The translations under genes and the position numbers were made by a program. A DNA stretch of 64,000 nucleotides from Salvia splendens (lineage: Eukaryota > Streptophyta > Magnoliopsida > Lamiales > Lamiaceae): the NCBI RefSeq assembly GCF_004379255.2, contig NC_056049.1, positions 15,732,063-15,796,062 on the forward strand, written 5' to 3'. Below the pieces are notes generated by a model. The model saw only the letters and a list, made by a program, of their open reading frames with translations. It ran no database searches and was not told the origin of the DNA. Below, one piece after another: positions 1-11,344 of this stretch; within the stretch, counting starts at the first letter, position 1, and the number at the start of each line of letters is the position of its first letter.

Positions 1-465
1 CGCGATCGTGAAATAGGGTTGTCGATTGAGTGGGAGCTGAGGGATCGCGATCACGGGGCGACGCACAGTCGAGCGTGGGCTCGAGCGCGACGCCGGCCGA
101 GACCGTAAACCCCAGGCGGCCTCCGCACCAAGGCCGACATGAAGGCTGTCACGGAGTGGTGGTTCATCCGAGAACCACCGAGACACCAGGCGCCGAGAGC
201 TGGAACCCTAGGCGGAAGGAAGGGTGGTCAGAGCTGGTCGAGAGCGGGCGCACCACCGTGCGCGCCGCTGGCCGAGAGCTCGCGCCACCCTGACGGCTCG
301 GATGGCCGAGACGGGCGTCAAGACGCTGGCCGAGAGGCGCGTGCCGCCGCTTGCACGCCTGGCCGAGAAGCGTCGACACCCGACTGATCAACGCGTCGAG
401 ACGGGCGGGGCGCACCTGGTCGAGAGGCGCGCCACCTGCGCGGTGGTGGCCGAGACGCTTCGTGA
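1..465 (+). repeat. GC-rich degenerate CGAGA array in the copia leader
   Basis: About eleven copies of a (T/G)G(C/T)CGAGA core recur at roughly 23-35 base spacing between about 95 and 455, for example near 270, 303, 329, 361, 396, 419 and 448. The stretch is far richer in G and C than the flanking AT-rich DNA and is open in several frames on both strands, which I attribute to composition rather than coding. A shorter relative lies in the leader of copia A near 3905-4040. Confidence 0.6.
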
Positions 466-635
466 GTCGTGGTCCGACGAAGAACTCGTCTGATTTTCGT
501 CATTCATCGTTCGTGCGAACCTCGTACGATGAGATAACGATGAAAGATTATTTTAATGATTATTTAATTTTTAATTAAAAGATATCATTAAAATATTATT
601 ACTTAATGGAAATAAAATCTTTTTGGAGGATTTAC

Positions 636-856
636 CTAGATTTTAGGAATATTTTTATTATTATCTATATCTATGGAAATAAATAATTTTATTTTATTCC
701 TAGATGATATGGATGAGAATAATTTAATAGTTTCCTAATATTTATCTAGATTTTAGGAATATTTTTATTATTATCTATATCTATATCTATGTAAATAAAT
801 AATATTATTTTATTCTTAGATGATATGGATGAAAATAATTTAACAGTTTCCTAATA
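636..856. repeat. Two-copy 110-bp tandem duplication
   Basis: The unit starting CTAGATTTTAGGAAT at 636 is repeated from 746 with a 110-base period. Both copies run through a TCTATATCTAT stretch, an A+T-rich AAATAAATAAT segment and a GATATGGATGA segment. Copy two has an extra ATCTAT. It lies in the AT-rich part of the copia leader. Confidence 0.8.
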
Positions 857-1247
857 ATTATATATCTAGAATCCTAATTAGGATAGATATGTATGAATAC
901 ATTAAATAATAAATCTTCTCTTCCTAATCTTAAACACATAAATATTTGAATTTAATTTTTCATGTCTTATTAAGAATTAAATAATTTAATTATTTTAGAT
1001 ATATCTTATAGTAGATATGAATAAGAATTAAATACCGAAACATTATTTTCTTAATTGAAGACGCCAATTAAATATAAAGGATTCAATTATCCAGCTTATT
1101 AAATACCAACAGAATTTAATTAAACCTTAATTTGCCTCAAGGCTAGGGATAATTGAATAAAAACCATAACCCAAAATATCTAAGCTGTAATTACGAACTC
1201 AACGTTTGTATATGGTCTCCATCAATTGGTCTGTAATTTATGAAGTT

Positions 1248-1408
1248 GTTTCCAATATTATCGCCACCTGCACCGTGGTGACAATAATCCTAGGAAATAG
1301 CGAGTTCATAAGACAGACTTCTCAAATATAAATAGTATGAACTAGAATGTGGTTTCCAATATTATCGCCACCTGCTCTGTGGGGACAGTAATCCTAAGAA
1401 ACTGCGAG
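1248..1408. repeat. Two 57-bp direct repeats, 104-bp period
   Basis: The segment 1248-1304, beginning GTTTCCAATATTATCGCC, recurs at 1352-1408 with a handful of substitutions. About 47 unrelated bases separate the copies. They sit in the leader between the GC-rich block and gag. No function is evident. Confidence 0.8.
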
Positions 1409-1718
1409 ATTCAGAAGTTCACACAGGATTTATGGGATAGCTTGATCGTGTTAACAGCACATAAGCATTGTTATGGGAGTGTGTTGTAGAAATGAGACTC
1501 TGTAATGCTAAAGAGGTGGTCTTTCTTAGGCAACATTAGGCGGCCATGCCACTCTGAGGTCTCTGGACTATTCGTCGGTGTTGTGACCAATAAAAACTGT
1601 AAGATTTTAATGCATATTAACTTCCTCTAGAGGATACAAAATTTTAATTTTACTGTTGTAAGATTTTGAAAAGTTTTATGGTTAATCTAATCAAACTTCT
1701 TACATAAGTTTATGACAA

Positions 1719-1870
1719 ATGGTAAATATTCTGTGTTGCAGTGCAAATCAAATCGTCAATATTTCGTTCAATCCTCTTTCTGCAATACGCAAAGAAAACA
1801 AACTCAAGGGCCAAAATTACATAGAATGGAAATAAAATTTGGACATCGTTCTCACTCTTATCGAAACACT
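1719..1870 (+). pseudogene. copia gag N-terminus, truncated, with in-frame stop
   Basis: The frame opening at ATG 1719 contains NPLSAIRKENKL, then GQNYIEW and, past a TAA at 1833-1835, NLDIVL. This is the conserved start of many plant copia Gag proteins (N-P-L-x-A-I-x-x-E-N-K-L ... N-Y-x-x-W-K-x-N-L-D-I-V-L). Gag would form the particle that packages the element RNA. The TAA replaces the residue between W-K and N-L-D, usually Arg. The frame is then lost at about 1868 where an inverted LTR begins with CTAGGACTCGA. Only about 50 codons of Gag remain, so this is a remnant and not a working gene. The upstream choice of ATG is tentative. Confidence 0.75.
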
Positions 1871-3034
1871 AGGACTCGAATAAAGAAGACAGAACTTTCT
1901 CACGGAGGAGGAGCTAAGAGATTTTTCGAGCTCCTCTCAAAATAGTAGGGGACGAAATTTTTCACTCTTAAAATTATTTTTTTTTCTGTCTCCTTTATTC
2001 TCCTATTTATAATAGTTCATATTGGGCCAAGTCAGGGATCTATGGATGGTTTTGGATATGGGCTTCCCCAATTAGCTTTTTACTAATTAAATTGAACCCA
2101 CATTTTAATACAAGCTTATATTAGAATATTACGAGCAGCCACTACAGAAGTAATATTGAACTCCCCATCCAAATCCGAAATTATAAGTATTTCGGGTTTC
2201 CATTTTGTTTATTATTTATTTCCCGCGCTTAAGATATAAATGCCCATTAATTAATTAAAGTTTGCTATGGACTTAATTAATTAACATCTTATTAATTCCA
2301 AGAGTAGATAAAACTCCAACTGGCCAGTTTCTGAATAATAAAACCTTGTTCAAACTCCTATTGAGGGCATTATCAAACGAGACTCACCTCGCGCACGATT
2401 CAACATAATAGCAATCATAGCACCGCTAGATAATGATCACCACTACCCAATATACCTGGATCGTTGGGTGACGAAAAACACACACCTTTGGTAAGTCAAA
2501 GTAGTAGATACTCAATGTCGTATGCTCAATGCTAACGTATGTAGATTAAGAAATTAATTATCAAGACATCATCTTTCAGTAGATAGCATAAAGACTCGTC
2601 TTGCTGTTAGATCCATTCAGTGCTATACCACACCAACGTCCTCTTATTTCAATAAGGCTTAGAAATAATCGGACTGACATTGCAACCTTTCACGATAGGT
2701 AGCCAAAGCCTATCTAGGTTGTGAAATTCTTTTGTTTTGCAAAGCTTTGCTTAGAACCGACTGTAGTACCTTAAAGTGAGCGCAGCCCACGTCCAGTCTA
2801 CTAAGCAAAAGACTTAGGCTTTGTTTACTTCTTATGCATTTAAATGTTTATAAAACATTTTATAAACGCACAAGCAACACACAATGTAATAATATATTGA
2901 TTCTATTCGTGCAAACTGCTCGAATGATACTGAATCGGGTCAAAAGTGGATTGTAGAGTTTTTCCGTACACAAGCAAGATTCTATTCATGCGAACTCGCT
3001 CGAAACATGCTTTTTAGTATACTAAACCTAACAC
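1869..3034 (-). mobile_element. Inverted copia LTR (A/B family), truncated at its 3' end
   Basis: Read on the minus strand this segment begins TGTTAGGTTTAGTATAC at 3034, close to the TGTTAGAGTTTGTATA start of the LTR of copia B. It runs through the same ordered landmarks as the LTR at 6086-7493: the GAGACTCACCTCGCGC region, the TATAAGCTTATATT segment, a CTATTTATA box and the CTCCTCC/GTCTTCTTTATT region. It ends at about 1869, before the terminal 350 or so bases of the LTR. It lies head to head with the forward LTR fragment that starts at 3035. Confidence 0.8.
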
Positions 3035-3605
3035 AATATAAGCTTATATTAAATTGCGGGTTCAATTTAATTATTAAAAAGCTAATTGGGGGATGCCATA
3101 GCCAAATTCTTCCATAGATCCCTGACTGGGCCCAATATGTGACTAAATATAAATAGGAGAATAAAGGAGACAAAAAAACACTTGTATTTACGTCCAAAAT
3201 TTTCGTCCCCCTCCCTATTTACACAGGGGACGATTTCCCTCTCCTCCGGAAGATAGGATTTCAGTCTTCTTTATTTAAGTCCTAGTTCTATGGTGAGATC
3301 AACCCACACTGATATCAGATTACAGTCCGGGAACCAGTCAGAAGATCTGTGGTTTAGTACTCAAGATCTTCACTTGGAGAAGAAGCGAGCCATCTTCGAT
3401 TCTTCAGTGAATCAATGAGGTAAATTGGCTAACTCCGTAGCAAGCGTGTTTTAGGGATTATTTGTGCTAAAGCATGTTTAAATTCAAGTTATGAGCATGA
3501 TACATGTGAAAATTATGCGAATAGAATTTGTCTAAATAATCTGCTAAAGAGATCAGAATTTTATGTGATCTGTTAGAACGCATGCTTCCGCTACCTACCC
3601 CTTCA
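3035..3605 (+). repeat. copia A 5' LTR, 5'-truncated
   Basis: It matches the last 560 or so bases of the 3' LTR (about 6932-7493), from CAATATAAGCTTATATT to the terminal CCCCTTCA. A TATAAATAG box lies at 3148-3156. The U3 half is absent, replaced by an inverted LTR copy. The LTR end is fixed by the primer site starting two bases later. Confidence 0.85.
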
Positions 3606-3607
3606 AT

Positions 3608-3620
3608 TGGTATCAGAGCC
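3608..3620 (+). other. Primer binding site, initiator tRNA-Met, copia A
   Basis: TGGTATCAGAGCC is the standard plant retrotransposon primer site complementary to the 3' end of initiator tRNA-Met. It lies two bases after the LTR end TTCA. Confidence 0.95.
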
Positions 3621-4050
3621 AGTCTTTAGCTCCGATTATTTGGATTTAAATTTCGCGATGTGTTATTTGATTGCGAAGCATGTTCTTGGTGTTTTTGTTT
3701 ATATTTTATGCATGATGAACTCAAGAACTATCGAATAAAAGAACTTGAATTTTTTGATCGTACGAGACGTGCGATCCATTGGCGCTCACGCCAAGACGGA
3801 TTGCACCACGCGCGATCGAGATAGGGTCATCAAATTGAGTGGGAGCCAAGGAATTCACGATCACGGGGCGACCGCAGACGAGCATGGGCTCATGCGCGCC
3901 ACCGACTGAGACCGTGAACCCTAGGCGGTAGCTAGCGCGGCGTGGCGGTTCGTCCGAGAACCGCCGAGACACCACGAACCACCAGGCCGAGAACCCTAGG
4001 CGGAAGGTCCCGGCCGTCCGAACCAGCCTGGACGAGAGCGTCGCGCCTGT

Positions 4051-6029
4051 GTGCACATCGCTTGCTCAGCTTATGTATTGGAAAAGGAACCAACTAAGCT
4101 GGGATTAAGGACAAAGGTATGTGTGTTTAAAGGGTACCCTAGAGGATCGAAAGTTTATGAATTCTATAGCCTCCAAGACAAGAAAGTCATTGTGAATACT
4201 CACGCGACATTCTTAGAGGAAGATTATATAATGAATCATAAACCCAGCAGTGAAGTGGCTCTTGACGAGCTAACTTCTATCAAAAGTTCCATTAACAAGA
4301 ACTCGTACCTAGTGTACAAACAATTCCCAAAATTTCAACATAAACTCCAAGTATAGTAGTGTCGCGCCGCAGTGGGAGGGTCTCTCAACAGCCCGATAGA
4401 TACATAGGTTTTGGAGAATTTATGGATCACTCCTCGGATAGCAAAGTATTAGATCCCTATAACTTTGAAGAGGCGCAGGAAAATGTCGATCATTGTGAAT
4501 GGGTGAAAGCAATGGATTCGGAACTATAATCTATGATAGACAAAGACGTGTACGGTTTGTTTGTCCTACCCGAAGGCTATACTGCCATTGGGAGCAAATG
4601 GATATACAAACATAAACGTGGACCCGATGGACGAGTTAAAGTCTTTAAGGCAACACTAGTGGCCAAGGGGTATACCCAAAGGGAAGGTATCGATTACGAT
4701 GCAACCTTCTCCCCGGTGGCCATGCTCAAATCGATCCGGATACTGTTGTTTATTGCAGCATACATGGATTGGGATGTATGACAGATGGACGTTAAGACTG
4801 CGTTATTGAATGGGAGTCTTGAGGATACCATCTACCTGGAACAACCCGAAGGATATGCCATGAAGGGCAAGGAACACATGGCTTGGAAGCGTAAGAAGTC
4901 AATTTATGGACTCAAGCAAGCATCTAGGTCATGGAACTAGTGTTTCGATCAAACTATTCATAAGTTTGGATTCGAAAAGTGCCCAAATGAAAGTTGTGTT
5001 TATAAGAAGGTTGAAAAGGGGAATGTTGTGTGCTTTGTTTTATATGTAGATGACATTCTTCTAATTGGAAACAATAAAAAGATGTTGTCATCAGTATGAA
5101 CTTAGTTGTCGAACCAATTCGAGATGAAGGATATGGGAGACGCGGGACACATCCTCGGGATCAAGGTTCTTAGGAATCGTGAAAAGAGGATGTTGTTCTT
5201 ATCTTAAGAACCCTACATCAATATTGTACTTAGTCACTTTAGCATGCAAGATGTCAAGAAAGGTTTCTTACCTTTTAGACATGGCATCCATCTATCTCAA
5301 GAGATGTGCCCCAAAACGTCATATGAGATAGAAGAAATGAGAAGGATTCCATATGCTTCGGCAGTTGCAAGTCTCATGTATGCTATGCTTTGTACAAGGC
5401 CTGATATTTGCTTTGTTGTTTGCATGGTGGCAATATATCAGTCGAATCCGGGCCAAGGACATTGGACTGCCGTAAAGAACATACTCAAGTACCTTAAACG
5501 GATTAAGAACTATGCTCTAGTTTACAATGCAGCCGAGCTCTGTCCTTAGGGATATACTGCCTCAGATTTTCAATCTGATCAAGACTCGAGAAAATCTACT
5601 TCTGGATATGTGTTCACTTTAGGAGGTGGAGCCGTAATTTGGAAAAGTGTGAAGCAGAAATGCATCGCGGACTCAACCATGGAAGCCGAGTATGTGGCCG
5701 CTTCAGAGGCTGCAAAAGAGGTTGTATGGTTCAAGAACTTCCTTATGGATTTAGGTGTGGTTACGAATCTGCCCAAGATCATCACCATCTATTGTGACAA
5801 TTCTGGTGTTGTGGCAAAATCGAAAGAACCAGAAGCTCACAAACCGAGCAAACACATAGAGAGGAAGTATCATATCATTAGAGATATAGTGTAGAGAGGT
5901 GAGATACAAGTTGTCAAGATTGCATCAGAGAACAACCTGGCAGATCCTTTTACAAAGGCATTGGCGGTGAAACCCTTCGAACGCCATGTTGAAGGGATGG
6001 GAGTTCGACTCATTCAAGACCTCAACTAG
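4051..6029 (+). pseudogene. copia A pol remnant: integrase tail, reverse transcriptase, RNase H
   Basis: Translated pieces carry, in order: an integrase C-terminal region (LGLRTKVCVFKGYPRGSK, 4051-4356); the RT start (IGSKWIYKHKRGPDGRVKV, from 4533); the RT active site YVDDILLIGNN near 5045; and RNase H ([32 protein letters not shown]) up to TAG at 6027-6029. These enzymes would copy element RNA into DNA and remove the template. Several in-frame stops interrupt it: near 4528, 4780 (a TGG to TGA change in WQMDVK), 4938, 5098, 5204 and 5893. A frameshift lies near 4340. Gag, protease, the integrase zinc region and the integrase core are deleted. It closely parallels the pol of copia B on the other strand. 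Confidence 0.9.
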
Positions 6030-6039
6030 CTTTCAGTAT

Positions 6040-6052
6040 AAGTGGGAGAATT
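6040..6052 (+). other. Polypurine tract-like site, copia A
   Basis: AAGTGGGAGAATT follows the pol stop by about 11 bases and is repeated in copia B. In B a second tract, AAGTGAGAGAT, lies about 55 bases further on and directly touches the LTR. In A that second tract and the first 75 or so bases of the LTR are deleted between CGAAA (6085) and CTCTA (6086). Confidence 0.65.
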
Positions 6053-6085
6053 AGATGTGTGCACCTATATTTTGTATACTCGAAA

Positions 6086-7493
6086 CTCTATATGTTATTT
6101 TCCAAAGGAATGAAATAGATTATTTTTGTCATAATGTTGTTATGTTTTACATTTAATGGATGTTTATTGCATATTTAAATGTATAAGCAACGTAACAAAG
6201 TCTAATTCTTTGTTTTAGTAAACCGGTTGTGGGCGTCGTCCACTTTAAGGTAACACGATCAATTCTGAACAAAGAAAAATAAGAATTTCACAACCTAGAT
6301 GACTACCTATCTTGAAAGGTTGCAATGTCAGTCCTCATATTTCTAAGCCTTACTGAAATAGGATGACATTGGTGTGGTATAGCACTGAATTGGATCTAAC
6401 AACAAGACGAGTCTTTATGCTATCTACTGAAAGACGAGGTCTTGATAATAAATGTCTTAATCAATGTACGTTAGCATTGAGCATACGATATTGATTATGC
6501 ACTACTTTGACTTACCAAAAGGTGCGGGTTTTTCGCAACCCAAGAATCCTGGTATATTGGGTAGTGCTGATTAATATCTAGCGGTGCTAGGATTGCTATT
6601 ATATTGAATCGTGCGCGAGGTGAGTCTCATTTGATAACGTCCACAAGAGAAGTTCTAAACAAGGTTTTATTATTCGGAACCTAGCTAGTTGAAGTTTGAT
6701 TACTCTATGAATAATAAATAAGCGTTTCTTGCTAAGTCCACTCTTGGAGATAATATTATGTTAATTAATTAACTCCATAGCAGATATTGGTTAATTAATG
6801 GACATTTCTATCTTAAGCGCGGGAAATTTATGAGAAACAAATGGAAACCCGGAATACTTGTAATTTCAGAATTGGATGTGCAGTGCAATATTACTTCTGT
6901 AGTGGTTGCTCGTAATATTCCAATATAAGCTTATATTGAATTGTGGGCTAAATTTAATTTGTAAAAAGCTAATTGGGAGAGGCCATATCCAAATTCTTCC
7001 ATAGATCCTTGACTGGGCCCAATATGTGACTAAATATAAATAGGAGAATAAAGGAGACACAAAAAACACTTGTATTCACTTCCAAAATTTTCGTCCCCCT
7101 CCCTATTCACACATGGGATGATTTCTCTCTCCTCCGGGAGATAGGATTTTAGTCTTCTTTATTTAAGTCCTAGTTCTCTAGTGAGATCAGCCCACACTGA
7201 TATCAGATTATAGTCCGGGAACCTGTCAGAAGATCTGTGGTTTAGTACTCAAGATCTTCACGTGGAGAAGATACGAGCCATCTTCGATTCTTCAATGAAT
7301 CAACGAGGTAAATTGGCTAACTTCGTAGCAAGCGTGTTTTAGGGATTATTTGTGCTAAAGCATGTTTAAATTCAAGTTATGAGCATGATACATGTGAAAA
7401 TTACGTGAATAGATTTTGTCTAAATAATCTGCTAAATAGATCAGAATTTTATGTGATCCATTAGAACGCACGCTTCCGCTGCATACCCCTTCA
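6086..7493 (+). repeat. copia A 3' LTR
   Basis: This LTR of about 1.4 kb ends CCCCTTCA at 7493. It aligns with the inverted LTR of copia B (53449-54926) along its length but lacks the first 75 or so bases. A TATAAATAG box at 7035-7043 marks the likely promoter, so transcription would start shortly after it. The LTR is followed directly by Athila-like LTR sequence. Confidence 0.85.
7035..7043 (+). promoter_or_regulatory. TATA box of copia A 3' LTR
   Basis: TATAAATAG lies 450 bases before the LTR end. It is preserved at 3148-3156 in the 5' LTR and, inverted, at 53895-53903 in copia B. Confidence 0.6.
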
Positions 7494-8085
7494 GTGGCGA
7501 CAGTCACGTAATCACAGATCTCGTGCATTAAACCTTAGATCAAATGATTTTACACTTGGAATCTTAACTAGCACACTCAAATCTACCCTACTCAAACGAA
7601 ATCATCCTTCAACACTTAGAAAATTCTTGCAAACAACTGGATCTAACTAAAAGATGAATAAAAACCAAGTTCCATATCATAGCGTTTGGATCTCAACACA
7701 AGATTTCAAAAACAACAAGTAATTTAGGTCCAACAGTCGATCCAACGAGATAAAACGAAATGCGAAGTTAAACTAAGAAAGCAAGTAAAGATTGTTTTGC
7801 CACTCAGGTGATGAAACAGTATTCTGGCGACTACTATGGCTGGAGGAGTTGACGGTGAACTATCCCCGGTGGAAATTCTAGGTCTTCAAGTGATCATGAC
7901 TGGTGTCGAGGAACGAGAGGTGTGGAGCTAGCCTCCGCTTCGGAACTAGGACTTCCGACAGTGGTTTCTAAGTGTGCCTTCTAAAATTGAATGTCTCCTC
8001 CATTCTTCACGTGACCTTTTATTTATAGGGTATGGTTGTTCTTCACTGTTCATTGTCGCTTTTGCCCTCGTTCGTCAAGATTACC
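7494..8085 (-). repeat. E2 3' LTR fragment
   Basis: It contains the segment AAAGATTGTTTTGCCACTC and a TATAAATAAAAGG-like box (minus strand, near 8015-8030), which sit in the same order in the LTRs of E1 (20142-20163 and 20368-20376). The outer end is cut by copia A and the inner end is lost by deletion, so less than half of an LTR remains. The divergence from the E1 LTR is much greater than between the two E1 LTRs. Confidence 0.65.
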
Positions 8086-8898
8086 CACACTCTCGTCCAA
8101 ACACTAGATTCGCTCTGTCACTCATTCCTCACCAGGGATGTTATGACTACTTCTCTCAACACGCTGGACCACAGATGCTTCGGACTTAGATCTCACGAGT
8201 AGCTCCTAATGGTCTTTAAAGGTTGTAATGGGGCCGTGGGATTGTAACGTTTGGGGTGGATGTTCCTAAGGATCTAAGGTTCAAAACTAAACTACTTTAT
8301 TCTGATGCGAGGGAGCTGTGTGTACTTGGGCGCTCGGTGGAGTGACCTTCTTATCTTGATCTCCTTTGTTTGGATTCCTTCAAATGGTCGATAGGCTTCT
8401 TGGTGGCTTTGCCACTTATTTGATTTTCTTCTTCCAGCTTCTTCTTTTTTGGGCCGGGTGTCTTTCTGGCCATTTTCTTCTTTTTCCTTTATCTCTTTTT
8501 GCGAACCAAGTATTCACTCAGTCCATTTTCTTCTTTTCTTCTTTTCTTCTTGCATTTCTTTCCAGTTGGCTTTTCGGTTTCTCCTTTTCGGTCAATTACC
8601 TCCCTACCTTATGCCTTCCATACACACAGTTCCCGTCGTTAGAGGATTATATAAGGGTTAAATGAGAGGCTAGGAAAGGGGTTCTAAGGGGGTTTCCAAT
8701 TGCCCTTAGGAGTTTGCTACACGCAGTCACCTTACCTTAGACATCATGTAGCAGCCACTCTTCTTTCTTCTTTTTCTATGTGTTTAGTGGAAAGTGGTTC
8801 CACTTTAGGCCTTTAACTCACCATTTAAGAGGGATTTCGTGTTAGGCTCTAAGGTTGGGCTTTTCTCTCATACTTGCATCATCTATACTGACTAGGAT
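8086..8898 (-). other. E2 3' untranslated region
   Basis: It aligns with 20985-21700 of E1, sharing CCACAGATGCTTCGGACTTA and GTTTGGGGTGGATGTTCCTA. No coding region is supported: the open frames around 8366-8665 are pyrimidine-rich accidents on the strand opposite to the element. No polypurine tract is left next to the LTR fragment. Confidence 0.6.
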
Positions 8899-10129
8899 CT
8901 ACTGGGAGGGGTGGTTTCCATTGTTCACCCACGGTGTAAAAACGCAGGACACCTTTCTTGTTATACACTGTATTTGTGCGGGTAAAGAAGAGTGTATCAA
9001 ATAGGTTAGGAGGGTGGGTCTACCATGAACATGGGGGACAAATTCTCCATCTCCACCGTGGCTATATTGTTCCTCACAAAGGCACCTAAGATATGGCAGA
9101 TGGATAGATTCCTGCAGGATGAGTGGCGATGAGGTGGCATTGATAGGCACAATTCAGTCATTGAAGTTCAGACGGCAGAGTTTGTCTGTCCTAGCAGGTT
9201 GTAATCCAGGTAGAGTTGAACGAGGCGTAGAATAGGGTTGTTAAAATGGATGGAATGGGATAGGGTAGATGCAAACTGCCCAGTAGCAGGGTGGGTTAAC
9301 ACTTCCCACGCTTCCTAGGGATTGAAATCTATATGCCTTCGAGGGATCCCCCTCTCCCGACTTCTCGACTCAGGTCCTATAGCCTCCTGCAGACTGCACA
9401 TACCAAGTCTAGCAGTCCACTCTATCAGATTCTTTCTCACTTCCCTCCCAAACACCCTGAAGGTTATCGACTCCTCATCCAGGTCAGTAGTGACTTGGAA
9501 CCTGAAGGTGGTGAAAAATTCCTTCGCCAACATGATGGGTATATTGGGGTCTCCATTTTCTAATAGCCAGTCAAATCCCAATGCACGTATGTATGACAGA
9601 AAAGGTTCACGAGAAGCCAATTTATCGAGGAGGGAAAGTGGAGTACGTTGCCGCATTTTATCTATTTGTTGTTGTCATCCTTATCATCGAAAGCATCCTG
9701 AAGTTTTTTGGTGTTGTAATGCTTCATATCCTCCATCAGGCCATCATCGAGATCGACCTGCCAGGGCAAGTACTCCAGCCTCTCCACCGGGGGATGGATT
9801 AACTGACGATGGTTCTCAGGTAGTTGCTAATCCTGGAACTCCTCATCCTCCAATGATGTGTCGCTCTCTGAATCCGGTTCTTCATTTGAGGCGTATTCGT
9901 CATCGCTAGCCTCTCGTCAACGTGGTGGATCCCTCCTCTCAGGCTATCGGATCACTATTCTGGTGTTAACTATGCAAGGTTTCTTGCTGCTTTGCTTTGC
10001 TTTCGCATGGGCTTTCCCCTTCCTCTTTCTTTCTTGCGGGTATCTTTCCTCACCAGTATCATCGTTTGGCTTCTTCATCGTTGATGTCGCAGGTTACAAG
10101 GTTGTAATAGACTCCTTCTCTGCTGGTAT

Positions 10130-10681
10130 GTTGTCTCCTACTGCCTTCGGTGTGAAGTCCAGATCCTCAGCCATCTCTGCAGTATCCTCTTCCTGTCTTG
10201 TAAGAGTTCCCACCTCCCGGTCAGTAGGGGTAGGTGGCATCACTTCTGTTTCACTTAGGGTGTCCTCTAGGTTGGCAGCCGACAGAGATTCCTCCTCAGG
10301 TTTTCTAGGAGTAGTCTTCTCATCTTCACTGGAAATCACCACTGCATCAGACACAGTATTGGCTCCTGCCTTCCTGGTCATTCCCCGCCCTAAGCATCTT
10401 TGCGACACACGCTTGGGTTTCTGCCTTTCCGTCTTCAGAATCGTCTTTCAGCACCAACTTCCTCTTGACGACTTTTGGTTTGATCACTGAGGGGGCTACT
10501 ACCTCCGGTTCACAGGTTGGAACTTCGGGTTCCGGCTCCACTTGTTTCTCAATGTCCACCCGTGCTACTGGCTGGGAGGCTGTTTCCTCTGGTTCTCTAA
10601 TCGGTTCCGATCTGCTGTTGTCTTCTACTGCCTTCGATGTGAGGTCCAGACCCTCAGCCATCTCGGCAGTATCCTCCCTTC
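10130..10681. repeat. Pair of ~65-bp direct repeats inside the E2 env-position ORF
   Basis: About 10130-10195 and 10617-10681 share CTACTGCCTTCG, then a GTCCAGA(T/C)CCTCAGCCATCTC core and GCAGTATCCTC. On the minus strand both encode EDTAEMAE. The E1 homologue near 24490-24545 has only one copy, so this is a duplication in E2. Confidence 0.75.
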
Positions 10682-11344
10682 TTGCGGTTACTCCATCCAG
10701 AATTGACTGGAACTCTTCGTCAGTCATTACCTTGCTTTCTGGCCGTTTCATTCAGATCCGATTCTCCCCTCTTCTCGCATTCAGCTACAGGTTCCGCGTT
10801 TGGCGTCTCCTCCGTTCTCTTCCTCCTATACTCTCCCTTTCTCCTCCGCTATCCTTTCATCCTCGATCTGTTCTTCAGTTTCGGCGCTTTCCTTCTCCGT
10901 TCCAGGATCTTGGTAGGCGGATAGGGGCTAACGTCTATCGGTTCAATTTGGGGCTGCCTTAGGGAGGGTTTTGATGTTTCTGAGGGAGCGGTTTCATCCT
11001 GAGAAGGGTCGGTGGATGTGGGGGTTGATGAAGTAGTGATGGTGGTCGGATGAATTACATCGGTTGGAATATCTGGGTGGGCAGACATCACCGGCGCTCT
11101 GCTGGTTGTACTTGCTACACCGCCGAGTTGACTCAGGCCCGCCAACGTTGTTCCCCAATCCATGTTAGGGTTTTGCTGTTTGAGGTATGTCGCCAGAACG
11201 TCGAGAGAGACCATCGGTGTTGTCGGTGGAACTGACGTCTGCAGTGGTGGTTGTGGAACTGTCGGTTGTACTTCCGCCGATGGTTGGACCTCCGGTTGTT
11301 CTTGTCGGCGTGGTAATAGGGGTTTTACTGAGGCTTGTTTCAGG

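Larger units (their letters stand above)
1..1868 (+). mobile_element. Ty1/copia element C0: 5' leader and gag start, partial
   Basis: The first 500 bases match the leader that follows the primer binding site of copia A at about 3765-4050, sharing the CGCGATCG start, the GTGGGAGC segment and the ATCACGGGGCGAC segment. The block is therefore a copia 5' untranslated leader on the + strand. After it come about 1.2 kb of AT-rich sequence with two sets of direct repeats and then a gag N-terminus at 1719. The element's own LTR and primer site lie left of the window. Its right side is cut at about 1868 by an inverted copia LTR. The assignment to copia is firm because of the gag motif; the exact element boundaries are not visible. 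Confidence 0.7.
3035..7493 (+). mobile_element. Ty1/copia element A, deletion derivative
   Basis: The order is truncated 5' LTR (3035-3605), initiator-Met primer site (3608-3620), GC-rich leader to about 4055, broken pol (4051-6029), polypurine tract (about 6040) and 3' LTR (6086-7493). Gag, protease and most of integrase are missing: the leader joins directly to the integrase tail near 4055. The element cannot move on its own. The 3' LTR ends in CCCCTTCA and abuts Athila-like sequence at 7494. No target duplication could be matched because the left LTR has lost its outer end. Confidence 0.85.

Noticed and set aside
30..578. Several overlapping open frames of 60-90 codons on both strands in the GC-rich start
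   Set aside because: All frames are open because the DNA is GC-rich. The block is the leader of a copia element, and no protein motif appears in any frame.
1720..1745. 3' splice acceptor (TGTGTTGCAG) before copia gag in C0
   Set aside because: The sequence would suit a plant acceptor, but it lies inside the open gag frame that begins at 1719, and no matching donor could be singled out. Not supported.
7494..8300. Separate host locus between copia A and the Athila-like ORF
   Set aside because: Landmarks match the E1 LTR and 3' UTR in order, so it is the eroded 3' end of E2.
9858..10962. Long + strand frames of 210 and 165 codons
   Set aside because: They are antisense to the E2 extra ORF, whose minus-strand protein matches E1 region by region. 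The + strand products match nothing and are Ser/Phe/Leu-rich by complement.
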